DNA of 64,000 bases from Desulfotalea sp. (GCA_002733995.1 NVXR01000001.1:124001-188000), one strand, 5' to 3'; positions 8,515 to 18,879 are shown, counted from the first letter of the stretch. Notes: generated by a model from the sequence alone, not told the origin. Translations and numbers: made by a program.

Positions 8515-9048
8515 TCCGTATTTCTCCTGAATAATGTCTTGTTGCAGGTACGTGTTTGAGGGCATAGGCGTACAACCTTTTTTAGGAAAAAGGTAACTAT
8601 TCAGGTGGCTTCCCGGAATTGGTTAAATCACCGTAGCTTGTAGTTGCTCATTGGTGGTTTAGCCTTTACATCTTCTACCGCTTGAACTTATGAAGACTAA
8701 CGGTTAGGGTGGCGACATTGGTGTATCATTAAGCGGTTCGTCTGCTGCCTTTTGGGGTAGAGATGGACCGTTTTTGCTTTTGAGATGTTGAAAAATACTA
8801 TGTGTCAGTCACATTGATGTGTCACGTTTCTCGTAAGTTTGCCCACCCTGAAATCTAGGTGTTATCTGTAACCTTCTACTGGTTTGATCCTGCCTATCGC
8901 TTTGTATATCGGCATCCTCATATTTGCAAAAAATGAATGATATTAAATGGTGTTTATAAGCATTTTTGTGTTGAAAAAAATGCTCTGACCTGAACCCATT
9001 GAAAATGTGTGAGTATTGAAAAAAGATACCATATGTTGTAGTTTGTGC
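8515..9048. other. Intergenic region before nrdJ
   Basis: No gene I trust. ACCTTTTT/AAAAAGGT makes a short A/T hairpin at 8575-8594, possibly ending the upstream gene. I looked for a cobalamin riboswitch because nrdJ needs vitamin B12 and saw no B12-box-like sequence. Confidence 0.4.
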
Positions 9049-9078
9049 TTGAGCACTACATAAATGTAGTGTATAAAA
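9049..9078 (+). promoter_or_regulatory. nrdJ promoter with palindromic operator in the spacer
   Basis: TTGAGC (9049-9054), a 17-bp spacer, then TATAAA (9072-9077) fits a sigma-70 promoter. The spacer is almost filled by a perfect palindrome, CACTACAT-AA-ATGTAGTG (9054-9071). Its shape (AC-rich arms around an A/T centre) is loosely like an NrdR box, but it does not match the NrdR consensus exactly. The leader to the ATG would be about 120 bases. Confidence 0.65.
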
Positions 9079-9203
9079 TCCGTTGCGCCATGTCTCAATC
9101 ATTGCGCAAATTGACGCTTAATCTGTGTTCTTCTTAATTGTATTTAGCGCAGATTTTTTTACATATTATTAGAATAAATATTTACCCCGAAGAGGTCCCA
9201 CCC

Positions 9204-11375
9204 ATGACACCTGATATGACGAAACAGGTTTTGACGACTACCGCCGAAACTGTTCTGGCCAGAAGATACTATTTGAAAGACTCAGCTGGAGAAATCTGTG
9301 AGACATGGGAAACACTTTCGAGGCGTGTAGCCGATGCTGTCGCAATAGCTGATAAAGATCATGATGACTATGAACTGATTCGTGAAAAGTTTTTTAGCAT
9401 GATTTATCATTTGGATTTTTTGCCCAACTCACCTTGTTTGATGAATGCCGGTACTGGTCTTGGTCAGCTCTCTGCGTGTTTTGTTCTGCCCATCGAAGAC
9501 TCGATGGACGGTATCTTTACCGCTATTCGTAACGGAGCCCTTGTACATAAAACAGGTGGTGGAACAGGGTATTCTTTTTCACGTCTTCGTTCAAAGAATG
9601 CGTCTGTTCGCTCAACACAGGGCGTTGCCTCTGGCCCATTATCTTTTGCGGCAGTTTTTGATGCAGCAACTGAAACTATCAAGCAGGGCGGCAAACGACG
9701 TGGTGCTAATATGGGGGTTCTTCGTGTAGATCATCCCGATATCATGGATTTTATTACCGCAAAGGCAGACCAAGAGAAGTTTAATAACTTCAACTTCAGT
9801 GTTGGGATAACAGATGCTTTTATGCAGGCTGTGGAAGATGGTGAAGACTACGACCTCGTCGAACCAAGCAGCGGGGAGGTGATTAGTTCGCTGAACGCAA
9901 GGCAGGTTTTTGAAACAATTGTTGATCTAGCCTGGAAGAATGGTGAGCCCGGTGTGCTCTTTATAGACGCGGCAAATCGTGATAATCCAACGCCTCAGTT
10001 GGGCGATTTTGAGGCCACCAACCCATGTGGTGAGCAATGGCTTCTCCCGTATGAAAGTTGTAATCTTGGTTCTGTAAATCTTGCAAACTTTGTACTAGAT
10101 GGGGACGTAGACTACGATCGTTTGCAAGAAACGGTTCGTTATGCAACTCTTTTTCTCGATAACGTCATCGATTGTAATCGTTTTCCTATCCCTGAAATCG
10201 AGGAGATGACTCTTAAGACCAGAAAGATTGGTATGGGAATTATGGGGCTTCATGATCTACTCATTCAACTTGAGATACCATACGGTAGTGAAGAGGGGCG
10301 AAATGTTTCTGCCGCAATTATGGCATTTATTAGAAAGACCTCGGAAGAATATTCCATTGAAATGGCTGAAGTGAGCGGTCCTTTTCCTGCATATGACTCT
10401 GCCATAAACACGTACACACCAAGAAGAAATGCGGCGTTGACCTCTATCCAGCCCACAGGAACTGTTTCAATGATTGCTGATTGTGCTTCTGGTTGTGAAC
10501 CGTATTTCTCTATCGTAATGGTGAAGCATGTTATGGATGGTGATAGGCTTATTATGGTCAATAAGCTCTTTGAAAAAATAGCAAGAAGAGAAGGGTTTTA
10601 CTCAGATGAATTGATGAGTAAAGTGGCTGATAGTGGCACTGTTATTGGTCATGATGAAATACCCGAGAAATGGCAGGATATCTTTTGTACTGCCCAGGAT
10701 ATCGCTCCTGAAAATCATATAAAAATGCAGGGGCGCTTACAGAAAAATGGGGTTGATAGTTCCATCTCTAAAACTATTAATTTGCCAAACGACGCCTCCC
10801 GTGAAGAGGTAAAACTCTCTTATCTCACCGGTTTTAAGCTGGGATGTAAAGGTCTTACCGTTTACCGTGATGGTTCTCGTGAAAATCAGGTTCTTAACAC
10901 CAAAGAGGCATCTGAAAAAGATCAAATGGCTGTTGTATCGGCTCAGGGACCAGTAAAGAGGAACCTGCCCGACACCTTGGACGCCAAACGTTACAAGGTA
11001 AAAGATCAGCAGCAAAAATCGGTGTATATCATTGTTTGTTTTGATGAAAATGAAGAACCAATGGAAGTGTTTGCTAAATTTCCGTTTGATAACCGTGTAG
11101 ATTTAAAAGACAAGTCCACCATGTGGACGACTACCTGTCGTCTTGTTTCTTTGGCACTTCGCTTTAACGTGCCAATGGATGAAATTATCAAACAACTTGA
11201 CAGGTCAAGTGGGCATATGCTAGATCTTCCCGCTCAGTTAAGTAAACTTTTTAAGTCATTTATGGCCGGTACACAGCAAGGGTTTGCATCTCCCTGTCCT
11301 GAGTGCTCAGGGGTGTTACGCTTTGAAGAAGGCTGCGAAACATGTCACGAATGCGGTTATAGTAAATGTTCTTAA
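9204..11375 (+). CDS. nrdJ: Adenosylcobalamin-dependent ribonucleoside-diphosphate reductase (class II)
   Basis: Makes deoxyribonucleotides without O2, using a cobalamin-generated radical. I choose ATG 9204 (723 residues), which follows GAAGAGG; the longer frame from 9138 has no ribosome binding site. Visible motifs: Cys92 in the SACF context (redox Cys), [12 protein letters not shown] at 118-129, GKRRGANMG at 163-171, the active loop NPCGE at 273-277, PTGTVS and a [10 protein letters not shown] segment. The last 30 residues are Cys-rich (CPEC, CETCHEC, SKC), the swinging-arm or zinc-binding tail of this family. It stands before a SEC-C gene but probably has its own promoter. Confidence 0.97.
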   Translation: MTPDMTKQVLTTTAETVLARRYYLKDSAGEICETWETLSRRVADAVAIADKDHDDYELIREKFFSMIYHLDFLPNSPCLMNAGTGLGQLSACFVLPIEDSMDGIFTAIRNGALVHKTGGGTGYSFSRLRSKNASVRSTQGVASGPLSFAAVFDAATETIKQGGKRRGANMGVLRVDHPDIMDFITAKADQEKFNNFNFSVGITDAFMQAVEDGEDYDLVEPSSGEVISSLNARQVFETIVDLAWKNGEPGVLFIDAANRDNPTPQLGDFEATNPCGEQWLLPYESCNLGSVNLANFVLDGDVDYDRLQETVRYATLFLDNVIDCNRFPIPEIEEMTLKTRKIGMGIMGLHDLLIQLEIPYGSEEGRNVSAAIMAFIRKTSEEYSIEMAEVSGPFPAYDSAINTYTPRRNAALTSIQPTGTVSMIADCASGCEPYFSIVMVKHVMDGDRLIMVNKLFEKIARREGFYSDELMSKVADSGTVIGHDEIPEKWQDIFCTAQDIAPENHIKMQGRLQKNGVDSSISKTINLPNDASREEVKLSYLTGFKLGCKGLTVYRDGSRENQVLNTKEASEKDQMAVVSAQGPVKRNLPDTLDAKRYKVKDQQQKSVYIIVCFDENEEPMEVFAKFPFDNRVDLKDKSTMWTTTCRLVSLALRFNVPMDEIIKQLDRSSGHMLDLPAQLSKLFKSFMAGTQQGFASPCPECSGVLRFEEGCETCHECGYSKCS

Positions 11376-11407
11376 TGTTCAGATAAATCTGTTCTGAGGT
11401 TGTGTCC

Positions 11408-11926
11408 ATGGCAAAGATTGGCAGAAATGAAAAGTGTCCCTGTCGCAGTGGCAAGAAGTTTAAACATTGCTGTGCGTTAGAAGAAAGTGGAAAGTTTAAG
11501 CAATTGACTCCAGAGCAGGCTATGAAGGTCAATTTGCTGGATGCGGTTAAACAGATCCAGAATGACGGTGAGAACAAAACAGCTTTAAGCCGTGAGCTTG
11601 GGGTGTTTTTCTTCTTTTCAACCACAGAGGGTGACGCTTGGTTGATGGAGATGACAGACTGTGATTGTGTGCAGGTCGCGGCAGCTGGTAAGGCTCTTGA
11701 AGTCGCAATTGATGAGAATAGCGAGACTATAGAAATTAATTGGAGTCATACCTTTAAGCTTGCTAATAAGACTATTGAGGTGACCACCTATGAGGACCGT
11801 GTAGTAACGGTGCTTACCGGTGGGCCGAGTAAGGAGTTGAGTGCGGCTATTAAAAGAATCCGTAGGAAGTTTACTCCCGAACAGCTCGACCAAGTTCATG
11901 TCGCAGGTGCAGAAGATGCAGCGTAG
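11408..11926 (+). CDS. SEC-C motif protein
   Basis: 172 residues from ATG 11408, which lies 8 bases after GAGG; a GTG at 11402 is too close to it. The N-terminus is a complete SEC-C zinc motif (Cys10, Cys12, Cys21, Cys22 in the RNEKCPC...GKKFKHCC arrangement), as at the end of SecA. The remaining 150 residues show no recognised domain and end in an acidic patch. SEC-C motifs bind zinc and mediate contacts with proteins such as SecB or with the ribosome. The actual role here is unknown. The stop is followed three bases later by the next start. Confidence 0.85.
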   Translation: MAKIGRNEKCPCRSGKKFKHCCALEESGKFKQLTPEQAMKVNLLDAVKQIQNDGENKTALSRELGVFFFFSTTEGDAWLMEMTDCDCVQVAAAGKALEVAIDENSETIEINWSHTFKLANKTIEVTTYEDRVVTVLTGGPSKELSAAIKRIRRKFTPEQLDQVHVAGAEDAA

Positions 11927-11929
11927 TCT

Positions 11930-12319
11930 ATGAGTTCATCATTTTATAATGCTTTAAAATTGGTTCCTGTGATTGCAGTCATGGGAATCATCTTTTTTCT
12001 TTCTCAAATGCCCGGAAGTGAGATCGATTTACCAGGTTTTGCACACAGTGATCTTGTTGCACACATGATTATTTATGCAACTCTCGGTGCAACGATTCTC
12101 TACGCCTGGAGCGACCGTCTCAAAAACAATACCCCCCTTAAAATTGTACTGTCTACCATCATAGTTTGTTTCTTGTATGGGGTCTCTGACGAGTTTCATC
12201 AATCCTTTGTACCTGGCCGCTGTGTGAGTGCTATGGATATTTGTGCCGATATCGTCGGAGCGATGGTGGCTTGTGTTGTCTGGTGGTTCGTGTGTAAAAA
12301 GTCCTATGTTAACAAATGA
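11930..12319 (+). CDS. VanZ-like integral membrane protein
   Basis: 129 residues with about four transmembrane segments. The VanZ-family signature is clear in the second half: GVSDEFHQSFVPGR, then SxxDxxADxxGA. VanZ itself gives teicoplanin resistance, but most homologues in Gram-negatives have no known role. It starts three bases after the SEC-C gene, so the two are almost certainly co-transcribed. Confidence 0.9.
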   Translation: MSSSFYNALKLVPVIAVMGIIFFLSQMPGSEIDLPGFAHSDLVAHMIIYATLGATILYAWSDRLKNNTPLKIVLSTIIVCFLYGVSDEFHQSFVPGRCVSAMDICADIVGAMVACVVWWFVCKKSYVNK

Positions 12320-12493
12320 TTACTCTGCGTTTCTGCTGTATGTAGGCGTTTTGTCGCCGTTACTATTTGGCTTGTTTCGAGTCTCGTCAGAGATAATAGT
12401 ATTGAAATTCTCTGGCAATCCTTGCATTTTCTCATCCCTCAGCATATAATCATTCATAGGAAGTGTTCTCAGTGTATTAAATAGGAGGATGTT

Positions 12494-12793
12494 ATGATTG
12501 GTGAATCGGGAGGAGTTACCGCCCTTGTATATCAGGAGCAGGTTGGTCGGCAAAATCAGATCCAGAGAGACCCGCTCTCTGGTCAAGAGATTGAGGAAGA
12601 AGGTCGTAGTCCGGGTTCTGGCGACGTTGCCTCATTTTCGACAGAAGGACTAGAGCTTGCAAGAACCGCTGTGGTGGGAAAACAGGGGGGGGCAGATGTT
12701 GATTTAGAGCAGGAGTCCGAGGAAGAACAGAGTGCCGACGCTGGCCAGCAAGAGGATTCGTTGCCTGCCCAATTTCTTGATATATCGGCGTAG
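12494..12793 (+). CDS. Small acidic protein of unknown function
   Basis: 99 residues, very rich in Glu, Gln, Ser and Gly, with no Cys and no hydrophobic segment. It looks intrinsically disordered. An excellent ribosome binding site (TAGGAGG) lies 5-6 bases before the ATG, and a strong terminator follows, which argues that it is a real, separately expressed gene. I do not recognise the family. Confidence 0.65.
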   Translation: MIGESGGVTALVYQEQVGRQNQIQRDPLSGQEIEEEGRSPGSGDVASFSTEGLELARTAVVGKQGGADVDLEQESEEEQSADAGQQEDSLPAQFLDISA

Positions 12794-12884
12794 CGAATAA
12801 CGTATTTTTTGTCCTGTGTCCCTTTTATCTGGTCTGGTTTGGATCGATGAGAAAAGCGGCATAGCTGTGTAAAACGAAGAAAAT

Positions 12885-12922
12885 AAAAAGTGGTCATTGG
12901 CAGCTGCCAATGACCACTTTTT
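12885..12922. terminator. Bidirectional terminator (38-bp perfect palindrome)
   Basis: The arms match perfectly about the centre 12903/12904. The outer ends are A-rich on the left and T-rich on the right, so transcripts of the small acidic gene (+) and hemB (-) would both end here. Confidence 0.9.
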
Positions 12923-12938
12923 TGTTGAGGCTCTTTAA

Positions 12939-13916
12939 CTATCTATTTTTTAGAATCCTTGCCATGTCTTTGGCAAAATAGGTGATGATGATGTCTGCGC
13001 CCGCTCTTTTGATGGAAAGAAGGGTCTCCTCCATTACTTTATCTCCGTCGATCCAACCATTCTGTGCAGCAGCTTTGATCATAGCATACTCTCCACTTAC
13101 ATGGTAAGCGGCAATGGGTAGGTCAAATTCATCCCGTAAGCGCGAGATAATATCGAGGTAGGCTACCGCAGGTTTAACAATAAGGATATCTGCGCCTTCG
13201 TCTACATCAAGAGTTGCTTCTCTGAGTGCTTCTCGGCTGTTTGCGGGGTCCATCTGGTAACTCCGTCTGTCACCAAACTGTGGCGTACAATCGGCTGCGT
13301 CACGAAAAGGACCATAGAAGGCAGATGCATATTTAACCGAGTAACTCATGATAGGGATCGACTCAAAATTGTTTTCATCGAGAACTGCTCTTATTTCTGC
13401 CACCCGGCCGTCCATCATGTCTGATGGGGCAACCATGTCAGCACCTGCTTCGGCGTGGGAGAGGGCGGTCTTTGCCAGAATTTCGAGGGTAGAATCGTTG
13501 TCAACAGTATCACCAATAAGGCAACCGCAGTGGCCGTGGTCGGTATACTCGCAGAGACAGACATCGGTAATAACCAATAATTTTGGGACTTTTCTTTTAA
13601 GCTCTCTAATGGCGGTTTGAATAATACCATTTTTCGCGTGGGCCCCTGAGCCAACCCCGTCTTTGGTCTCTGGGATGCCAAAGAGGATAACTGAGTTTAC
13701 GCCAAGCTCAAGACAGTCCTTACCTTCTTTTTCCAGCTGATCAACAGTGACTCTGAAGACTCCTGGCATGGAACTTATCTCTTCACGCTTGTTTTTTCCT
13801 GGTATTACAAAAAGTGGATAGACAAATTGCGCGGGGGAAAGTTCTGTTTCTCGTATCAATGCACGAAAGGCACTGTTCTTTCTTAGTCTTCTAGGTCTAT
13901 ATTCTGGGAAAACCAT
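12939..13916 (-). CDS. hemB: Porphobilinogen synthase (delta-aminolevulinic acid dehydratase)
   Basis: Condenses two 5-aminolevulinate molecules to porphobilinogen, the pyrrole unit of haem, sirohaem and cobalamin. 325 residues, standard for the family. The catalytic Schiff-base lysines are Lys195 (SYSVK) and Lys248 (LIVKP). The active-site zinc cysteines are present (Cys120, Cys122, Cys130), so this is the zinc-dependent type. TAGGAGATCAC precedes the ATG. The tetrapyrrole product supports the sulfite-reductase and cobalamin needs expected in a sulfate reducer, including NrdJ. Confidence 0.97.
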   Translation of the reverse strand: MVFPEYRPRRLRKNSAFRALIRETELSPAQFVYPLFVIPGKNKREEISSMPGVFRVTVDQLEKEGKDCLELGVNSVILFGIPETKDGVGSGAHAKNGIIQTAIRELKRKVPKLLVITDVCLCEYTDHGHCGCLIGDTVDNDSTLEILAKTALSHAEAGADMVAPSDMMDGRVAEIRAVLDENNFESIPIMSYSVKYASAFYGPFRDAADCTPQFGDRRSYQMDPANSREALREATLDVDEGADILIVKPAVAYLDIISRLRDEFDLPIAAYHVSGEYAMIKAAAQNGWIDGDKVMEETLLSIKRAGADIIITYFAKDMARILKNR

Positions 13917-13950
13917 GTGATCTCCTATGGCTAATAATTTGTTTTAAATG

Positions 13951-15321
13951 TTATTGAATTATTTCAAATGATTTGAGTTTTCTGTGCAGGTGACTTCTTT
14001 CAAGTCCTACCTGTTCTGCTGTCTTAGAAATGTTGTTAGCATTTGCAGCAAGTTTTTGCTGTAAATATTCTTTCTCAAACAGTCTTTTGGCAGTTTTGTA
14101 ATCAGCTTCAAGGAATGGATTGAGAGATCTGCCTCTGGTCGAGTGTAGTACGCCCACTCCTGTGGGGTTGAGAAAGAGTTGTATATGGCTGGCGTTGATT
14201 GTTTCGTCCGGGCACATGATGACTATTCTTTCCACAAAGTTTCTCAATTCTCGAACATTCCCGGGCCAGTGGTGTTCCCTGAGGGCCTGGTATGCCTCTT
14301 CGGAAAAAATCTTTTTCTGAAGCCCTTTATGCATCAGGCTTTTTAGAAGTGCGGTGACAAGAATGGGGATGTCTTCCAGGCGGTCTTCCAGGTTTGGCAC
14401 GTGAATTGGAACAACGTTAAGGCGCCAGAAGAGATCTGCTCTGAAATTACCCGCTTCAATTTCTGCTTCAAGATTTTTATTGGTCGCGGCAAGTACCCGA
14501 ACGTTAATATTAATTGTTTTGATACCTCCCACGCGCTCAAATTTTTGTTCTTGAAGAATGCGAAGAATCTTGGCCTGGGTTGTAAGGCTCATGTCACCAA
14601 TTTCATCGAGGAAGAGGATGCCTCCGTCCGCCTGATCGAACTTACCGCGCTTGCTTGTATGGGCCCCTGTGAACGAACCTTTTTCATGACCAAAAAGTTC
14701 GGATTCTATAAGCTCTTCAGGGATCGCTGCACAGTTAACTTCAATCATCGGCTGATCCGCGGATTTCGATGCTCTGTGAATTGATTGAGCAACAAGTTCT
14801 TTGCCTGTACCATGGTCTCCTCTAATCAAGACCCAGGCATCGGTTGGTGCGACCATCTCAATCTGTTTCTTCAGTGCAAGAATAATTGGGGACTCACCTG
14901 TTAATACCGTTTTGGGGGCTGAACCCTGGCGCAGAATTTTGTTTTCTTGTTCCAGTTTTGCAAAGCGCAAACCATTAGATATGGCAAGGATAATTTTGTC
15001 ATATGACAGGGGTTTTTCTATGAAGTCAAACGCGCCCTTTTTGGTGGCCTGCACGGCTGTTTCAATGGTGCCGTGGCCAGAGATCATAATGACCGGAATA
15101 TTGTGCTTGGCCGTAATATGTTCAAGGGCGGTCATGCCGTCCATATTGTCGCCTAGCCAGATATCTAGGAGGATCAGATCAACGACACTTTCCTCCATTA
15201 TCACAAGACCCTCTTCTGCGGAAGAGGCTGTGACTGGTAAAAAGCCTTCATCTTCAAGGATTCCAGCAAGAGAACTCTGGATGCTTACTTCGTCGTCTAT
15301 GATAAGTATTCGTTTGTCCAT
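13951..15321 (-). CDS. ntrX: NtrC-family sigma-54 response regulator, NtrX-like
   Basis: 456 residues from ATG 15321; a GTG ten codons upstream is the alternative. The receiver domain has its phosphoacceptor at Asp53 and Lys103. The AAA+ domain has Walker A GDHGTGKE at 168-175 (His instead of the common Ser) and a sigma-54 contact loop GSFTGA at 215-220, a variant of GAFTGA typical of NtrX. A Fis-type helix-turn-helix closes the protein. The gene runs in the same direction as the NtrY kinase, 360 bases downstream of it. Partner of 15682-17958. Confidence 0.9.
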   Translation of the reverse strand: MDKRILIIDDEVSIQSSLAGILEDEGFLPVTASSAEEGLVIMEESVVDLILLDIWLGDNMDGMTALEHITAKHNIPVIMISGHGTIETAVQATKKGAFDFIEKPLSYDKIILAISNGLRFAKLEQENKILRQGSAPKTVLTGESPIILALKKQIEMVAPTDAWVLIRGDHGTGKELVAQSIHRASKSADQPMIEVNCAAIPEELIESELFGHEKGSFTGAHTSKRGKFDQADGGILFLDEIGDMSLTTQAKILRILQEQKFERVGGIKTININVRVLAATNKNLEAEIEAGNFRADLFWRLNVVPIHVPNLEDRLEDIPILVTALLKSLMHKGLQKKIFSEEAYQALREHHWPGNVRELRNFVERIVIMCPDETINASHIQLFLNPTGVGVLHSTRGRSLNPFLEADYKTAKRLFEKEYLQQKLAANANNISKTAEQVGLERSHLHRKLKSFEIIQ

Positions 15322-15681
15322 AACTTTCACTTTAGATTGCAAGGTTAACACAACTTTTTGAGCCTTTATTCGAGTACATTATTACCTTACGTTAACCGTT
15401 GCGTTATTTTATTTTGGAAATCCTGGCATGAAAACAGGCAAAGAAACGGTGCTATCAAAGCCAATATCTTGAATATATAAGCATATTCTGAAGGATCCGG
15501 CTTTTTCTTTGATAAAAGGTAACAATATGTTTGCTGATTCTCAATTGTTGAGCTGAAAAAATTACAATGTTCTTGGGACAGTCGGTTCCAGGAGGGCCAG
15601 CCCTGTAACGTCTCCAAGTTTATTCGTTGTTAAAAAGGGATTAAGCGTATGGTGACGTCATCTCGTTTTTCTAGGATTGAC
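15322..15681. other. Intergenic stretch between ntrY and ntrX
   Basis: No supported gene. A 76-codon minus-strand frame (15387-15617) has no ribosome binding site or recognisable features, and I do not call it. The gap is unusual for a two-component pair and may hold an internal promoter for ntrX. Confidence 0.4.
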
Positions 15682-17958
15682 TTATTGTAGAGTATTTCCA
15701 TTTTGCATGGGTAGTTCTATCGTAAATATAGAGCCAGTAGGCTGGTTGTCCTTCACTCTAATATAGCCGCTATGGTCAGCAATAATTGTAGAAACAATTG
15801 CGAGGCCAAGGCCTGTACCCGTCTTTTTCGTAGAAAAATAGGGTTCAAAAAGCTTGAGTTTGTTTTCTTTACTTATGCCAGGGCCATTATCAGCAACCTT
15901 TAAAAAGACACTTTCTTTCTCTTCGTTAAGGCTTAAATCTAAGGTTATAGTACCCCCGTTGGGCAAAACTGCAACGGCATTATCAAGGAGATTAATGAGG
16001 CAGCGTTTTATCTGTTCTCCATCAAAATTGAAAGATGGAATGGGTTCGTGTTCTGTGCAAATGAATGCGATTTCCTTATGGGCTTCTTTGTAAAGGAAAA
16101 GGGTTCTTTTGGTAAGTTCAGTCAGATTGTCTGTGGATTTTTGGACCTTAGGCATACGTGCAAACTGTGAAAATTCACTCACCAGTGTCTTCAGTTCATC
16201 GACCTGGGTGATGATTGTACTGGTACACTGGTCAAAGATGCTGTTCTTTTCTTTGAGAATTTCAGGATATCGCCTCCTGAGACGTTGGGCGGAAAGTTGT
16301 ATTGGTGTCAGGGGATTCTTTATCTCATGGGCAATTCGTCTGGCAACTTCTCTCCAGGCTGCCATTCTCTGCATTTTTTCAAGTTTGGTCAGATTGTCAA
16401 AGACAAGAACAAAGCCAACGGATTGTTTGTCTTCGTCTTCAAGGCGGGTGAAGTTAATAAGAAGTGAATAGTTTTTACCAAGCACATTGAGTTTGATGTG
16501 CTGCTCTACCGTGATTTTACCGGTAATTTTCAATTCGTCTATAAAGCCATTTACAATCTGTGCCTGGTAAGGTGGAAGAACATTATTGAAATTTAGTCCT
16601 ATGAAAAGGGACTTGTCAATGTTGAGTAATTTCTCAGCAAAACGGTTGATTGTAGTGATTTTTCCGTTTTCATCGAGTGAAATGACACCCGCGGAAACAT
16701 TTTGCAGGATAATCTCTGTATAGCGACTTCGTTGTACTGATTCTTGAGAACTCCGTTCAAGTGCGGCAAGGGTTTCAGCCAGTTTAGTGTTGCTCAAGTT
16801 CAGATTAACTGTCATCTGGTTAAAGGAATCTACAAGTAAGCCTATCTCGTCGTTGGATTCACGTTCCATGGTGAAAGCCAGATCTCCATCAGCAACCCTT
16901 CGTGTTGCAAACACCAGGTTTTTGAGTGGATCGGTTATACCTCTTGAAATATAGAGTCCGAACCATATGGCAGCAAAAATAACAAGAAGTGTAACAATGA
17001 GGAGGATGATCAGGAGCCAAAATTTGAATGGTTCTTTGAAATGCTTAAGTTGTCGATAGCTTTCTATACCCTGTGATATTGTGGTCATGCGGCGCAGCTG
17101 TTTTTGTTTGACCAACAGCGAGGTAATGAGGATCGCGGATTCTTCTTGATCTTTGCCTATGCTTATTAGGGCAATGCAATTGACGAGATCACCTATCTTT
17201 AATTCCTGCAGCAGGTTTTCACTTCTCCCCGAGGCGATAACTGTATCATAGACACTCCTCGGTATTTTGGGGATAATAATGTTTCGTAGTTGGGGTGCTC
17301 TCACGGTAATCTCATAATTCTTATCGGCTGTTATTATTTTTATAAAATCCGGTCCGTTAATCGGATTAAAGCGTAAGATATTTTCAAGATTTTTTTGAAT
17401 AGAACCCGGTGATGTTGTTTTTACGTCAAGTGTTTGGAGCTGTTTTCTTATCGTTTCACTTATAAGATTTGCCTGTTCTTCTTTTTCATGAAGAAGGGAT
17501 TGGGCAAGTTTGAGCGACTCTGTGAGGGAGTCTTCGATTGAGGCGTTGAACCAGTAGTCCATACTGGTTGAGACGAACTGAAGCGAAACAAAAAATAGGA
17601 GAATGGTCGGAATCAGAGTGAGTGAGAGAAAGGATGCTATGAGTTTTGTTTTGAGTTTATTGCCAATACGATTAGTTTTTCGCTCAAAAAGGAGTTCTGC
17701 CAGGTATCTCAAGACGAGAAAGAGAACAAAGAGAACAAGGAGAACATTGATATTGATAACGGCAAAAAACAGGATATTGTTACTGAAAGGGAGTTGTAAA
17801 TCACTGTCGAGAAGTTGGCTTTGCATCCAGAGGAAAAAAGGAATAAGCAGAAGACAAAAAACTATTGCCCTGCGAACCAGTTTACGCTTTTGCCGAATCT
17901 TCTTGGCATTGTAGGGTTGCTTTTTGTCTAGCCTGTCTGGATGAGCTGGTGATGTCAT
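15682..17958 (-). CDS. ntrY: Membrane sensor histidine kinase, NtrY-like
   Basis: 758 residues. The N-terminal third has several transmembrane helices (about residues 28-50, 60-85, 105-130) and a periplasmic loop, then a helix near 325-350. A HAMP segment (ITDPLKNLVFATRRVADGD), a PAS domain, a HisKA H-box with AHEIKNPLTP (His near residue 545) and an HATPase with NGPGIS and GTGLGLAIV follow. This is the NtrY architecture, which pairs with NtrX in nitrogen or redox/envelope responses. The upstream DUF4390 gene is the usual neighbour of ntrY. It autophosphorylates and passes phosphate to 13951-15321. Confidence 0.92.
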   Translation of the reverse strand: MTSPAHPDRLDKKQPYNAKKIRQKRKLVRRAIVFCLLLIPFFLWMQSQLLDSDLQLPFSNNILFFAVININVLLVLFVLFLVLRYLAELLFERKTNRIGNKLKTKLIASFLSLTLIPTILLFFVSLQFVSTSMDYWFNASIEDSLTESLKLAQSLLHEKEEQANLISETIRKQLQTLDVKTTSPGSIQKNLENILRFNPINGPDFIKIITADKNYEITVRAPQLRNIIIPKIPRSVYDTVIASGRSENLLQELKIGDLVNCIALISIGKDQEESAILITSLLVKQKQLRRMTTISQGIESYRQLKHFKEPFKFWLLIILLIVTLLVIFAAIWFGLYISRGITDPLKNLVFATRRVADGDLAFTMERESNDEIGLLVDSFNQMTVNLNLSNTKLAETLAALERSSQESVQRSRYTEIILQNVSAGVISLDENGKITTINRFAEKLLNIDKSLFIGLNFNNVLPPYQAQIVNGFIDELKITGKITVEQHIKLNVLGKNYSLLINFTRLEDEDKQSVGFVLVFDNLTKLEKMQRMAAWREVARRIAHEIKNPLTPIQLSAQRLRRRYPEILKEKNSIFDQCTSTIITQVDELKTLVSEFSQFARMPKVQKSTDNLTELTKRTLFLYKEAHKEIAFICTEHEPIPSFNFDGEQIKRCLINLLDNAVAVLPNGGTITLDLSLNEEKESVFLKVADNGPGISKENKLKLFEPYFSTKKTGTGLGLAIVSTIIADHSGYIRVKDNQPTGSIFTIELPMQNGNTLQ

Positions 17959-17967
17959 TGAGGCTCG

Positions 17968-18546
17968 TTAGTATTTAAACTCTATTGAATGCCATTCTGT
18001 TTCGATATCCCACCAGGAGAGGAATGGGAATATTGAATGAAGGCTGAGTGGTAATGTTTTCTTAAAGAGCTCAGCCTTAACCTTGAGCTTATAGTGGTTT
18101 TCGGGAATGAGTTGTTTGAGTTCTACAACCTTGGCACCGTTGATTTCGTTGATCCATTTTTGTGCTTCAAACAGGGACTTAAAGCTTTGTTCTTTATTGT
18201 TATCTTCTTCTATTGTTACCCTGTACATTTCTTTCAGGGTATCAAATGACATTATATGCTGGAAATTAAGAGAGGTGATCAATTCGTCAGGCCAACCTTC
18301 TTCGATTTTGTGGAGCTCAACAAAAAAAGAAAAATGTAATGGGATACCACTGTTGAGAATTTCAATCATTTCTGAGGTAAAACTGTTGACCAAGGTACCA
18401 AACATGATGAGGTGGGTCTCAGAAGTGGTGGCTGTGAGTTCTTGAATGGAGGCTTGATGGTTGCTGTCTGCAAAAGCTGTGGCTGATCCGCTGGATAAAA
18501 GCAAAACAAAGATAGGGACAATAAGCAGTTTAAAGAGGTTGGTCAT
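17968..18546 (-). CDS. DUF4390 exported protein
   Basis: 192 residues from ATG 18546, which opens a good signal peptide ending at AlaThrAlaPheAla; the longer TTG frame from 18579 lacks a ribosome binding site. Beta-rich periplasmic protein with an FSWWDIETEW-like conserved Trp-rich end, which is the DUF4390 pattern. In many proteobacteria this gene is directly upstream of ntrY, as here (9 bases apart). It may sense or modulate NtrY from the periplasm; this is an inference from gene order alone. Confidence 0.8.
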   Translation of the reverse strand: MTNLFKLLIVPIFVLLLSSGSATAFADSNHQASIQELTATTSETHLIMFGTLVNSFTSEMIEILNSGIPLHFSFFVELHKIEEGWPDELITSLNFQHIMSFDTLKEMYRVTIEEDNNKEQSFKSLFEAQKWINEINGAKVVELKQLIPENHYKLKVKAELFKKTLPLSLHSIFPFLSWWDIETEWHSIEFKY

Positions 18547-18781
18547 AGTGTTTACAGCGATATAAAATATAAATTTCAAAGTGATTGATTGTAAAGGTAA
18601 CGTTTTAGTGAGTGGTGGAAATGATATTGAAACTTGAAATAACCACTTCTTTTAGGTTAAATACATTAATTGTACTATGTTTCACTATCAGGTGCCAATT
18701 TACCTGATCTTTCCTCAGTTGTCTATCTGGTTCCGTTGATCACGTGCAGATCTCTTAGCTACTCCGTTTCTCGTTTCTATA
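18547..18781. other. Divergent intergenic region
   Basis: No gene seen. It separates the minus-strand NtrYX set from the plus-strand NifX-like gene. Confidence 0.4.
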
Positions 18782-18820
18782 TTGACAAAAGGATAGAAAA
18801 AACATATTGTGCATATGCAC
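18782..18820 (+). promoter_or_regulatory. Sigma-70 promoter with palindrome over the start point
   Basis: TTGACA (18782-18787), a 17-bp spacer and TATTGT (18805-18810) make a near-consensus promoter. A perfect 12-bp palindrome, GTGCATATGCAC (18809-18820), overlaps the -10 end and the likely transcription start, a good place for a repressor. The leader to ATG 18880 is about 62 bases. Confidence 0.65.
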
Positions 18821-18879
18821 GCATGCTGTTTGTGGTAAGTTGTTATTAAATAATGAAGAGATATAAAGGAATGAGTATT

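Noticed and set aside
8809..9102. 97-codon minus-strand frame upstream of nrdJ
   Set aside because: No recognised domain and it covers the nrdJ promoter; not called.
8515..9203. Cobalamin riboswitch before nrdJ
   Set aside because: I looked for a B12-box and the typical multi-stem layout and did not see them.
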